30,528 bases of DNA from Chara braunii (taxonomy: Eukaryota; Streptophyta; Charophyceae; Charales; Characeae), in assembly GCA_003427395.1 (NCBI GenBank), contig BFEA01000194.1:1782097-1812624 (forward strand), in the 5' to 3' direction. Each line of letters begins with the position of its first letter. Within the stretch, counting starts at the first letter, position 1. A model generated the notes under the pieces. The model did no database searches, was not told the DNA's origin, and worked only from the letters and a program-made list of their open reading frames with translations. Both the position numbers and the translations under genes were made by a program. Of this stretch, positions 9,160 through 18,378 are shown one piece after another.

Positions 9160-11335
9160 AGTAAGAACCGCGCTGACCTCCTCACTCTGGAAACCAATCA
9201 GTCGGGCTCAAGGCTCATGATCTATGCATCACCAGTGATAACAACACGCCTTGAATTATTTTGTGATCCTTCCTTGCGAGTCTTTGCCAGCCTCCTCTCA
9301 CAGGAAGCCAAACAGTCGAGGACCTGTTGTTTTCTCTCCTTGCCAATGCTTGATTATATGTTCCTCCAAATGCCAAAGAAAGAGCATGTGACTACCCACC
9401 TGTCACCTTTAGCAGCGCCGGGCCATTACTACGGAACGTCGACGAGTCTTTCTCTAGATGTCAAAAGAAAAAACAGCGCCAACCTCTTCTCACAGTAAGC
9501 CGAACAGCCGTTCACCTATTACTTCTTCTCCTGGCCAAAGCTTGATCCTTCGAATGTCGAAGAAAGAGTTCGTGGCTCCTGACCAATGCTTGCTTGTACA
9601 CTCCTCTGAATGCCTAAGAAAGAGCACGTGAGTACCCACGTGTCCCCTTCGTCAGCGATAACCCACTACTACAGAGCGTCCACATCGACAATCGCAAAGA
9701 AAGATCAGAACCGTCTCTCTCCGATGTACCTTCGCCGAATTGAGTCCGGCTCAAAAAAGTAACCTGCATTGATGTCTTTCACAAAGGTGGGTGAAAGACA
9801 TTGTAAGACATTGTAAGCCAATGCATCTGGATATGACGTCGACAATCGCGCAGGAAGCAAAATGACACCGATCTTTTTTCACCTGGTCATTTATACCACT
9901 CTTTCCAGATGATGCCTCTGCTAAATTCTTAATGCATTAGCACACTCCTATTACTTCGTCTGCTCGAATATGTAAGTACACACGTGTCAGCCCTCAGCAG
10001 TAAGCTATACACGTGTCATCTTTATCATTTCCAGCCTTCTCCCTCCACGACCCAGTGAGCAGCGAAATTAGTCATGTCGTGGACACCGTCGGACACAAAT
10101 CACGCATAGCCAGTCTTCGACACGATCGTCACTCACTCACACGCTCCCTTCTTTCTTCGTCACGATGGTCACACACACCTTGACTCTCGAATTTAATTTC
10201 GAGATGACTCATCATGAATCACCATGTCTTCGTAGATAGACGAACCATTCGTTATTTGCATCATCCCTCCTTCTACAGATTCACCACGATCGTCACACAC
10301 GCAAGTCACGCATATTCAGTCTTCTACACGATCGTCACTCACTCGCGCATTCCCTTCTTGCTTCATCACAATGGTCACATACGCCTTGATTCTCGATTTT
10401 AATTTCGAGATGACTCGCCATGAATCACCTTGTCGTTGTAGATAGATGAACCACTCATTACTTGCGTCACCACTCCTTCTACCGATTCGCCACGGTCGTC
10501 ACCCAAACCTTGACTTTCAAATCCAATTTCGAGATGACTCATCATGTAACATCATGTTATCGTTGATAGATGAGCCGCTCGTTACTTGCATCATCACTCC
10601 TTCATCAGATGAATCATCCTACCCAATGCTAAGCACTCTCCTCCGGATGGCGAAAAATGAACACGTCGCTACACACGTGTCATCCTCGCCAGCGCCGGCC
10701 CTCTCCTTTCACTCCTAGGGAGCAGAGAACTCATTATGTATCATCATGTCATCGTTGATAGATTAGCTGCTCGTTACTTGCATCATCACTCCTTCTTCAG
10801 ATGACTCATCCTACCCAACGCTAAGCACTCTCCTTCGGATGGCGAAAAATGAACACGTGGCTACACACGTGTCATCATCGCCAGCGCCGGCCCTCTCCTT
10901 CCATTCGCAGGGAGCAGAGAAATCGGTCATGCCCTGGACGCCGTAAGCCTGCTACGGAACGTCGGGCTAGACACCAATGGGAATACGGTTTAATCCAACC
11001 ACTCGTTACTTGCGTCACCACTCCTTCTACCGATTCGCCACAGTCGTCACCCACACTTTGACTTTGAATTCCAATTTCGAGATGACTCACCATGTAACAT
11101 CATGTCATCGTTGATAGATGAGCCACTCGTTACTTACATCATCACTCCTTCTTCAGATGACTCCTCCTGCCCAATGCTAAGCACGCTCCTCCGGATGGCG
11201 AAAAATGAACACGTGGCAACACACGTGTCATCCTCGCCAGCGCCGGCCCTCTCCCTCCACTCACAGGGAGCAGAGAAATCGGTCATGCCCTGGACGCCGT
11301 AAGCCTGCTACGGAACGTCGGGCGCAAGACGCGCG
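9160..11335. repeat. Degenerate tandem array with paired CACGTG motifs
   Basis: Irregular repeats of about 190-360 bp. One module reads CCAATGCT..GCACTCTCCTC then CGAAAAATGAACACG, with copies starting near 10622, 10814 and 11170; older relatives are near 9340 and 9585. A second module, TTCGAGATGACTCATCATG followed by a TAGATGAACC-like stretch, occurs near 10199, 10405, 10529 and 11076. Units end with CTACGGAACGTCG-type sequence (near 9430, 10955, 11311). Within the first module, two CACGTG-type palindromes six bases apart recur (9625/9637, 10662/10674, 10854/10866, 11210/11222; decayed pair 9385/9397). Open frames here follow the repeat and look like chance. Could be a satellite or a repeated promoter-like 5' UTR of a retroelement. 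Confidence 0.75.
9765..9825. repeat. Hairpin-forming inverted repeat
   Basis: TGTCTTTCAC at 9773-9782 pairs with GTGAAAGACA at 9791-9800 (eight-base loop). An outer pair, TGCATT/AATGCA, lies at 9765-9770 and 9820-9825. It sits in a less repetitive part of the tandem array. No function visible. Confidence 0.6.
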
Positions 11336-11689
11336 CTAGCACACCCAAGTCTGTGGGGAGTCGTCTGAGCAGAGGTCTCAGAATGCCTGTTTTTTCTCCG
11401 CCCCGAACCCCCCAACCTCCGTTAGGGTTTTCTTAGGGTTTTTCTATGGCTGAGGGTTCTCATAAACCCCCTCCTCTCCCACCTCCTCATGTTGGGCACT
11501 CTAAAGAGTCTAAACCCGAACTGATCATCTCCCCTTAACCGGCTTCGCGCCACCCTCTCACGCGCGACCCATTAGTCACGGAGCGCACTGACTCGCGACT
11601 ACCCATTCCGCTCCCGCGGTCCCCTCCCTCTCACTGGTGGGTCTCTTTCTAGCCCATCGCTTTCCCCACCTCCTTGTCCACCTCCCGCC
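11336..11689. other. C-rich leader-like stretch before a small ORF
   Basis: Follows the last tandem unit directly. Pyrimidine rich, with TTAGGGTTTTC-like sequence near 11424 and CCTCCTCTCCCACCTCC-like runs. No coding similarity. It resembles a 5' untranslated leader for the ORF at 11690, but that is inference. Confidence 0.3.
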
Positions 11690-11998
11690 ATGTCTACTCT
11701 CATCCATCCACAACACATGGACGAGAGTACATCCGAGGAGATTGTTGCGGGGCTATCCATCTCTCAAGTGTCAATTCAGCCAACAGCTCTTGATCAGGCC
11801 CCTATGGACCTTGAGACTGTCCTCGCGGCTCTCCTCACACCAATGCAAGCTCGCCTCGATGCGCTTGGATCCATACAAACACAACTCAATGTGCTTGCCC
11901 TTGACGTCAACTGCCTCAAGGGATCTCCTCATCGTTTCCCCCACCACTCTCACACTTCATCCCCAACCGGCTCCAAGTCCAGTTCCCCACGACTCTAG
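11690..11998 (+). CDS. Short Gag/ORF1-like ORF (102 aa), function unknown
   Basis: Not recognised with certainty. Residues 1-40 are Ser/Thr/Gln rich; residues 40-80 (DLETVLAALLTPMQARLDAL then a Q..LN.LALDV segment) form an amphipathic helix, reminiscent of the N-terminal coiled coil of retroelement Gag or ORF1 proteins. After the stop at 11996-11998, a shifted frame continues plausibly (about 12000-12160: FLSVVVNVVVAQTIRSVV then an Ala/Pro/Thr-rich stretch), suggesting a one-base frameshift in a once longer protein. The position after a tandem array and C-rich leader would suit a retroelement 5' end. Other open frames here look like shadows. Confidence 0.35.
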   Translation: MSTLIHPQHMDESTSEEIVAGLSISQVSIQPTALDQAPMDLETVLAALLTPMQARLDALGSIQTQLNVLALDVNCLKGSPHRFPHHSHTSSPTGSKSSSPRL

Positions 11999-12380
11999 AC
12001 ACGGAGACGTCGTGGTTCCCCTCCTCCGCGGGTCAGGCCCAACACTTCCTCTCCGTAGTGGTGAATGTCGTTGTTGCTCAGACCATACGGTCTGTTGTGG
12101 CACATTCATCAGCCCCCGCCCCCCCTACCGCTTCGGCCACAGCTGTAGGTGTTGCTGCCAGATACCGGTATCTCGCCTGGCAGTTTCATATACCCATCCT
12201 GGTGTTGTTTCCCGGATTCCCGCACCGGTCGCAGCACTGCGGTCCCGAGCCATGCCTCCTCCTCTTATCCCCTCACTCCCACCTTAGGGCTCCCTACAGT
12301 TCGTTACTCCTCCCCCCGCTACAATACCCTCTTCGACGACTCCACCTCCGACCATTGTCGAAGGGCTCGGTGTCCTGACC

Positions 12381-12556
12381 CTCCGCTGCGTACCAGCAAG
12401 TCCACGAACCTTCGTGGCGTACCAGCTCCCTGCTCAGTCTCCGCTGCGTACCAGCAAGTCCACGAACCTCTGCGGCGTACCTGCGCCCTGATCAGACTCC
12501 GCGGTGTATCAGCGGCTCGCGAACCTCCGCTGTGTACCTGGTATATTCGGGTTGCA
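12381..12556. repeat. 58-bp minisatellite, three units
   Basis: Units begin near 12381, 12439 and 12497 with TCCGC(T/G)G(C/T)GTA(C/T)CAGC, followed by a CGAACCT segment and GCGTACC-type sequence. The first two are close copies and the third is diverged. Confidence 0.8.
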
Positions 12557-12666
12557 CTCTACTAGAGGATTGGTCCAGCTGGCACTCATACAGCAAAAGG
12601 TGGGGGTGTGCCATTGGGCTTTCTTTTGGTTCATGCAGGCTCGACGCCCTGCTCTACAGCAGAGCA

Positions 12667-12689
12667 CTACCGGCCTATGGCCGTGGTAG
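12667..12689. repeat. Short GC-rich hairpin
   Basis: CTACC-GGCC at 12667-12675 pairs with GGCC-(GT)-GGTAG at 12679-12689 around TAT. An isolated structure with no gene next to it to suggest a role. Confidence 0.45.
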
Positions 12690-12699
12690 CTGTTGGGCT

Positions 12700-13984
12700 T
12701 GCCCAGGGACGCGATAGTGAAAGACTGGCGCATTTTTTTCAACTGCGCGCCAAGTTTTAGTAGCCGGGTTATAGGATAGGTACAGAGACTCTTTTAAAGT
12801 GAAGTGATAGGGGGGAAAGCTAAATAATGGTGAATGAGGCAGTGAGATTCTTTTGGAGAACTAAATCTCAGCTCACAGGTATTTATCTTCTTTCTCTTCT
12901 TCAACTGACGCTCATCTGAAGTTACGGCGGTGAGATTAACTGGGGATAGAAAACCCAAAGAGAATTGCTCATAAAGTGAAGACCGGTGACAAAACAGCAA
13001 TTTTGTTTCAATTATCAATTTACGGGTGCTGACCAGAGTCCATCAAACACTCGTTCCAAATTTGACCCCTGCAGCGGTGATAATCATTAATTGGTTGTCG
13101 TTCATCGACTCTCCGGACTGCGTGGCGAGGACCCAGTGAGGCTTGAAGGGTTATTCCTATTTTGAATGCATGTTATCAGCTCTCAATCGTCTCTGCCCCC
13201 AGATTGTAATCCAACATCTGATTAGGGAGGCTTGATGCTGTCTCAAGTGGTCATCACAGTCATCAACTGATTTAATCCCAACGACAAACAGGTGGTCGAA
13301 AGTTTGTCAGCCAACCAATTATTTCCTCTAAAGCTGTGTTCTATCAGGAGAGGTCTCCAATCTCGGAGCTGGTTCTGTCGCTCAAGGAGACACAAAACTG
13401 GCCGGGTCCAGCAATAATCTTAGGTTCAATACAGATTCCGTTTCAGGACCAACAGCCACCTGAGATTTAATCAACAAACCAAAGAGAGGGGGGGGGGGCT
13501 AGGAGAAGGATTCATTGATAAGTTGATAACTAAATTTATTTTGTTGAATTTTGCATTTCTTGCGGCTGATTCGGTGAATCCTGTGGAGCCCTAGAGAACT
13601 GAGTGTGTGGGGAAAGCAGCTGAGAGAGAGAGCTTGAAAGTTCAATGATCAAACGCCAGTGTGCGAGTATCCGATAATCCAGTGATCATTGATGATTCCT
13701 CATGTCAAAGCACAAAGGATTGTAGTCGGCACAGATGTAAGTGAAGTATGTGATGGTACCTCTTGGCAACTTACTCTTGAAGATTCTTGATTAAAAAGAA
13801 ATAATTAAATAATTCTGAAGCTATCCTTTTGAGACACAGCCTTTTTTTCTTTTTTTTTTAAAACCGGGCCCGGTGCCCAAGGCTAATATTACCAATAAAC
13901 AGATTGAGGCCGGGGTCCTCACAGTCTGGCCGGAGTGATCGAATCTGACTTGCTGAGAACTGGGCTCAGCGTCCCTCAACTGAT
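12700..13984. other. Unrecognised intergenic stretch
   Basis: No coding similarity, tRNA, or clear repeat found. It holds a nine-base G run in a GA-rich context near 13485-13498 and a T-rich run near 13842-13859. A small shared phrase (TTTTGAGACACAGCC) occurs near 13828 and 15500, so parts of this and the 15.5 kb region may come from the same element. Confidence 0.4.
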
Positions 13985-14480
13985 GATGCTAATGATTATG
14001 ATGATGAATGATGACTGATGATGTAGCTACTGATAATGATAATTAGTAAAAAAGAACTATGCTATATCAACCCTTCTGGCTTCCTAATCCTAGATCACCT
14101 CCTAACCCTCCCTGTATCAGGACATTGTAACTTAGAGACAGTACCAACCCAAACGATGTCACCAACAGCTGATCTCTTCTCGCCTCATAGCAGCCCCCCC
14201 CGGTTTGCCACTGGATTGCCTTCCACCCTCGACAACCCCCAGATCTCTCTACAAGGCCTCATGCTCCTGCCATTACAGGTTACAGGGCAAAACCCCAGCT
14301 CCGGCCAGCGTCGTTCTGGCATCAGCAGACCAAGGGCACAGAACAGAACAACTCTGTAGATATCAGTCCGGGATCGGCCATCTCTAAATTCCTATCTCCC
14401 AGATGCAGAAGGAGGCTAGATATTGCCCAAAATTCAGAATACCAGAATGATTAATATGAAATAAAGATACTGATTATGCT
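13985..14480 (+). repeat. Direct duplication, left copy
   Basis: Matches 14920-15440 with moderate divergence; shared blocks include AGATCTCTCTACAAGGCCTC, TTACAGGTTACAGGGC and CCCCAGCTCCGGCCAGCGTC. Both copies begin with GATGATG/ATTATG-rich sequence. Offset is about 959 bases, or about 528 once the SINE between them and its target duplication are removed. No protein is evident. It could be an old tandem duplication or part of a repeated family. Confidence 0.8.
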
Positions 14481-14488
14481 AAAGATGG

Positions 14489-14911
14489 CCGCCTGCGGCG
14501 CACTTAGTGCCAACGGACTGTGATAGTCCTCTGGATACCCCTGATCGGTATTAGCGGGGTCTATGACCAACACGGGTGTGAGTGTGAGCGCGAGTGGGTT
14601 GTGTGTGGTGTGTGGGAGAGTGTTGGCAATAGCCTCTGCTGCTACTCGATGAAGGGTGGGGGACGATGAGAAAGGGAGCCACAGCTACTGGCAGGTCTCG
14701 ATCTTTGTGTTAGCCAGACCCCCACTGGCGGCCCCAACCCTATACCCTAACCATTAGGGGCAAGGGGCAACATGAAATCTCCCCTTCACAGAGAGAGGAA
14801 AACTATGCTTGCAGGGGTCCCCTCTAGATAGTCTTAGGAGTAGGTAATGGAAGGCAAAAGAAACAGAAGTTGAGAGAAGAGTGTAGAAAGAACAGAAAAA
14901 AAAAAAAAAAA
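14489..14911 (+). mobile_element. SINE-A copy, 5'-truncated, plus strand
   Basis: Matches the SINE-A at 28841-29314 (opposite strand) from just after its tRNA-like box B to its A-rich 3' end, including CCAACACGGGTGTGAGTGTG, CCAGACCCCCACTGGCGGCC and TTAGGAGTAGGTA blocks. Poly(A) at 14896-14914. AAAGATGG at 14481-14488 and again at 14912-14919 looks like an 8-bp target-site duplication. The tRNA head is missing. Confidence 0.85.
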
Positions 14912-14919
14912 AAAGATGG

Positions 14920-15440
14920 TGATAATGCTAAATTACTATGATTACTATGATGATGCTTATGATTATTAGTATGTAAGAAGACTAGAAAATTATGCTGAAT
15001 CAGCACTTCTGGCCTCCTAATCCCGTAACACCCCCTAGCCTTTCCTGTATCAAGACATTACACCTCAGAGACAATTCCTTCCAACCAATGTCAACCAGAG
15101 CTGACCTGTTCTCGCCACCTAGACTATCCTGGCCCCCTAGGATATCCAGGCAGGCCCCCCGGTTCGCTCTTGGGTTGCCTTCCTCCCTCAGCAAATCCCA
15201 GATCTCTCTACAAGGCCTCACACTCCTGTCAATTACAGGTTACAGGGCCACGCCCCAGCTCCGGCCAGCGTCGTTCTGGTATAGGCAAACAGAGGCACAG
15301 AACACATCAACTCAGGAGCTATTGATCAGATTCGATCATCTCTGAGATCATATATCCGAATGAGGAAGAGGCCAGAAGCCACTAAGGATTTCAGAACCCA
15401 AAAGCATGATATAACACAGATGATAATGATATTAACCTAA
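14920..15440 (+). repeat. Direct duplication, right copy
   Basis: Partner of the block at 13985-14480. The SINE inserted at the junction of the two copies. Same order of shared blocks, with small insertions (for example extra sequence near 15125-15150). Confidence 0.8.
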
Positions 15441-16518
15441 ACTTAGTCACCCCCCTCCCCTCTATTCCTCCCTATCCCTATGCTGCCTCCGCTGAAACGG
15501 ATTTTGAGACACAGCCTACTCGATGGCAAGCTTGTAAGTGAAGGATGTTCAGGCTGAGGGTTGTCCAATTAATTGGCTTGAGAATTCTTTCTAAATTGGG
15601 AATTTTATGGGATTGAAGTTGTATCTGCCGCTGCAATAAAGGTTTTTTTCTCGGGATTAATGTCATCAACTTTCCAGTACCTATCAATCAACGCAGACTG
15701 TCGTGAGGGCAGAGGGCCGATGATTCAGGTCTTGTGCTTCAATCGGCTGCAGTAGAGGCCCTGCGGTTTCAGATTCAATTTCACGCATACCCTAGGGTTT
15801 TGCCACATTCTCGGTAGTATCCCCTACGGTTTCATGTGTAAGCTACCCTAGGATTATTGCACTCCAGCCTGAAGGGGGATTTTGTTGAGTGTCTTAGGGA
15901 AGTTAACTGCTGCGAATGAAACCCATACAGGCAGCGTCTTCGGTAGGAAAATTCATTGATAGACAACAATCGAATTTTCCCTGTTCATTAAAGCACTGGG
16001 GAACATTGCAATCAGGACTCACTTCACCTTTGGCTCACGTCCGTTAGTCAGGATTCAAAACATTGATTTAAAATAATTTTTATGAGATTTATAGCTGGAT
16101 AAGGAGGCTATATTTTGCTTGCGAATGGGGGGTGTGACAGGCTACACAAACCCTGACTCCCTGCTGCTCGCTGAGGACCTCGGAAGCGCGCGCAGCGAGT
16201 GACAGGCGCTGTAGCCCTCCCTGGGTTTCCTCACACCATCGCTGACCTATGTTGGCCCGATGCTCAGAGGAAACGCGGTTTCCTGATCTCAGTCCCTGTA
16301 TTGAGCAGGCCTCAGTGTCGTACCTCTGACTGCGACCTGAATATCGACCAATCCTTCCCTCTCTCTCTCTTGCCCGTTGTACTTGACTTTTTTTCGCGTT
16401 TGAAGTACCACCAATCAAAATGAGTCTTTCCATTTCTAATTCCGCTTCCCCTTCTTCACAATTCAAAAGAAAAAGAGCAAGAACAAAATAAAACAAGAAC
16501 TTTGAAATGCAAATCCAT
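15441..16518. other. Unrecognised stretch, no gene seen
   Basis: A C/T-rich start (15450-15475), then mixed sequence. Open frames here (such as 16496-16089 on the minus strand) have no recognisable motifs and no supporting context. Nothing else identified. Confidence 0.4.
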
Positions 16519-16608
16519 CCTTTTTTTTTTCTTTTTTTTTTTGAAGACGTGCTCCAATCTATTCGTGGGGAGCAGCACGTGCTGGGAATCGGACCCAGCG
16601 TCCTATAT
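16519..16608 (-). mobile_element. Short LINE 3' tail fragment with poly(A)
   Basis: Poly(T) with one C at 16521-16542, then, read on the minus strand, the conserved LINE tail. The hairpin lies at 16581-16599. Its stem here is GCTGGG/CCCAGC where the other copies have GCTGGA/TCCAGC, so both sides of one pair changed together. The second stem GCTCC/GGAGC is also kept. Strongly 5' truncated; sequence beyond 16608 does not match the other copies. Confidence 0.8.
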
Positions 16609-16787
16609 GAAGCCTGATTTTGCTGTCATCCAGTTTCCCTGCACCAACGGCCTGGGGATGTCCCGCAGATGTCCCACGTGTTTATGTAAGTATACCTTAT
16701 TGGTGTGCTAGTGGAACCGTGCCCCTGATGTTATTCGTGCCTTTTCATGCTACAGCCATGAGGAAGCTGTGGTAAGCTGTTATTTCT

Positions 16788-16907
16788 GCCTATTTCAAAC
16801 TAAAAGTGTGACGCAGCGGCAGTTTTCTCTTAAGAAAAAGAAGGTTTTTTCAGATTTATCGTTTAGGGGAAACTGCTCCTGAGTCACCATTTAAGTTTGA
16901 AATAGGC
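16788..16907. mobile_element. 120-bp foldback MITE
   Basis: Perfect 14-bp terminal inverted repeats GCCTATTTCAAACT (16788-16801) and its complement (16894-16907). Pairing continues inward in blocks (TGAC-CAG, CAGTTT) to about 45 bases per arm with a loop of roughly 30. No coding capacity. The layout is that of a miniature inverted-repeat transposable element. Flanking target duplication is not clear. Confidence 0.75.
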
Positions 16908-17750
16908 AAGAAAAGACAAAGTGGCACGCATGTCATTGTTTGAGTTTCAGAATGTGCAAGTTTAGCGGGGGGGTGAAACTGTGGCCATTTTTTTGAAGTG
17001 GGGGGAATAGCAGTAGCTTTTTTTGCCCTGTTTCGAGAACTGATGAAATTGCCTATTCTAAATGCCATCATTTATTTGATTTTTGTTTTCCCGCATGAGC
17101 TTCCCTGGTCCTTGCCCGGCCGGGCTGTCCAGGCAACCAAGGTGATCTAGGCCGTGCGGTTATTAAAGCAGTTCTTTTTACTTTTTTTTTGTTTTGTTTT
17201 TCATGATTCCGACAACTGTGGCTGCTGTCCTCCGGCAGGCAAACCGTTTCGAACAGGCAGGCGAAACGGCAGAGAGCCCACATGGCCATGTTGTCAATGG
17301 TGTTTCAAACTGGAGTTTCCGTCTTCCAACCTCCGTACACATGGAGGTCTGCAGTATGCACAGGCTGGACAACAATATGTCCGCCGTGTGGGGCCACCAC
17401 GGCCACATGGGACCACACCCCTCCCCCTGGGGCAATCATCTGCCCAGAACCCCAGACTTGGTAGGAATGATACATTTTCGATTTTCGAATTCCCCTGGGA
17501 AAGGTGGTGGTGTGCTTAAGCCAATGGCTGCATGCAAACTATTTTCATGGAGGCAAACAAGTTCAAGCATTTTCATGGTCGCGTGATGAAAGGCATCTAG
17601 TATGGCCTCTTGTCACACATGCTGTTAGTCCCTATTCTAATTTAAACTAAATCCTTGTGCTAGTGGATCATGTCGTCCTGAAAAGGAGAATGCACCTGGG
17701 GCGAGGTGCCATCAGGCGCCGTTGAGCAAACGCCACGCAAGATTTCCAAT
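16908..17750. other. Unrecognised stretch, no gene seen
   Basis: Contains TTGCCTATTCTAAATG near 17050, weakly like the MITE end to its left. Several overlapping open frames at 17.15-17.6 kb lack motifs, and no single frame is favoured. No RNA gene identified. Confidence 0.35.
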
Positions 17751-17754
17751 CACC

Positions 17755-17900
17755 TGTGGCAGAGTGTGGCTTTGGTTAAGATGCGTGGCTCTTGAGGCCG
17801 AGGTCGCCGGTGCGAGTCCGTGCTTGCACAAAGGAGGGCTGAGGCCCAGACGTACAGATCCATAAACATTGGAAAGCTCCTGTGAACTGGCGGTGAGTTA
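17755..17900 (+). mobile_element. tRNA-headed SINE-like copy (SINE-C, copy 1)
   Basis: Has pol III internal promoter boxes: box A-like TGGCTTTGGTTAAG from 17767 and box B-like GGTGCGAGTCC at 17809-17819, with GGCTCTTGAGGCC between them in the anticodon-arm position. A TACAGATCCA(T/C)AAACA phrase follows, as in copy 2. The acceptor arm does not pair fully, so it is not a working tRNA gene. Confidence 0.6.
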
Positions 17901-17932
17901 TACCTGGTTGATCCGTTGCACCTGGTTGATCC
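17901..17932 (+). other. Doubled 18S rRNA 5'-end-like motif
   Basis: TACCTGGTTGATCC at 17901-17914 equals the universal 5' end of eukaryotic 18S rRNA. ACCTGGTTGATCC repeats at 17920-17932. Similarity stops after the motif (no TGCCAGTAG follows), so this is not an rRNA gene. It may be chance or a small rRNA-derived piece in the SINE body. Confidence 0.4.
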
Positions 17933-18111
17933 AGAGACTCGCATAAGTGAACGGGCTATACTACCGATGAGGGTGATGTGCTACTTGGAGCGAAGTGTGC
18001 GGGAATTGCCAGCATCCGTGTGGTGTTGTGTGTGGTGCGTGTAGAGTTTGGGCACTACAGCCTTGCAGGGGTGGGCCGGATACCATGCCCGGTATGCGCC
18101 TAGTTTTGATG

Positions 18112-18215
18112 TGTCGTGGCTGTAGTGGTTAAGATACTTGGCTCTTGAGGCCGAGGTCACTGATTCAAGTCCGTACTTGCACGCAGAGGTACAGATCCAC
18201 AAACAAACATGAAGT
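18112..18215 (+). mobile_element. tRNA-headed SINE-like copy (SINE-C, copy 2)
   Basis: Box A-like TGGCTGTAGTGG at 18117-18128, box B-like GATTCAAGTCC at 18162-18172 (closer to consensus than copy 1), the same GGCTCTTGAGGCCGAGGTC middle and a GTACAGATCCACAAACA phrase after the head. It lies 350 bases downstream of copy 1, same strand. The anticodon-position triplet would be TTG, but pairing of the arms is too poor for a functional tRNA. Confidence 0.65.
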
Positions 18216-18288
18216 GTGACGGTGGATCAACAGGGAATCGCAAGCAGGCATACCTACTTCCATGTAGTGAATTCATGCTTATTTGTGT

Positions 18289-18378
18289 GGACCATTTCTC
18301 AATTTGTGCATGTCATCCTTGTGCAGGGGTCATGCTGATCTCTGTATGCTTCCAATTTCATCAGATATTTCAAAGGAC
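18289..18378 (-). pseudogene. U6: U6 snRNA pseudogene, nearly full length
   Basis: Read on the minus strand it follows U6 from its 5' GTCCTTTG through ATTGGAA..ATACAGAGA, the AGCATG region, CCCCTGC.CAAGGATGACA and GAAATGGTCC. The central box reads ATACAGAGAT.CAGCATG with a missing base and substitutions elsewhere (for example ATATCTGATG for the ACATCCGATA region), so it is unlikely to be functional. U6 is the catalytic snRNA of the spliceosome. No T-run terminator follows, and no poly(A) is visible at its 3' side. Its 5' end abuts the transposon end at 18376. Confidence 0.85.

Noticed and set aside
11420-11445. TTAGGGTTTTCTTAGGGTTTTT as interstitial telomere
   Set aside because: Only two irregular units; too little to support.
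11637-12287. 216-residue plus-strand ORF
   Set aside because: Overlaps the better 11690 ORF in another frame, with composition typical of a shadow of C-rich DNA.
17901-17932. 18S rRNA gene fragment
   Set aside because: Match ends after 14 bases; not annotated as rRNA, only as a motif.
17755-18172. Functional tRNA genes
   Set aside because: Box A and B are present, but acceptor and other arms do not pair properly and the copies are embedded in SINE-like sequence. The same applies to the heads at 21834, 29295 and 30316.
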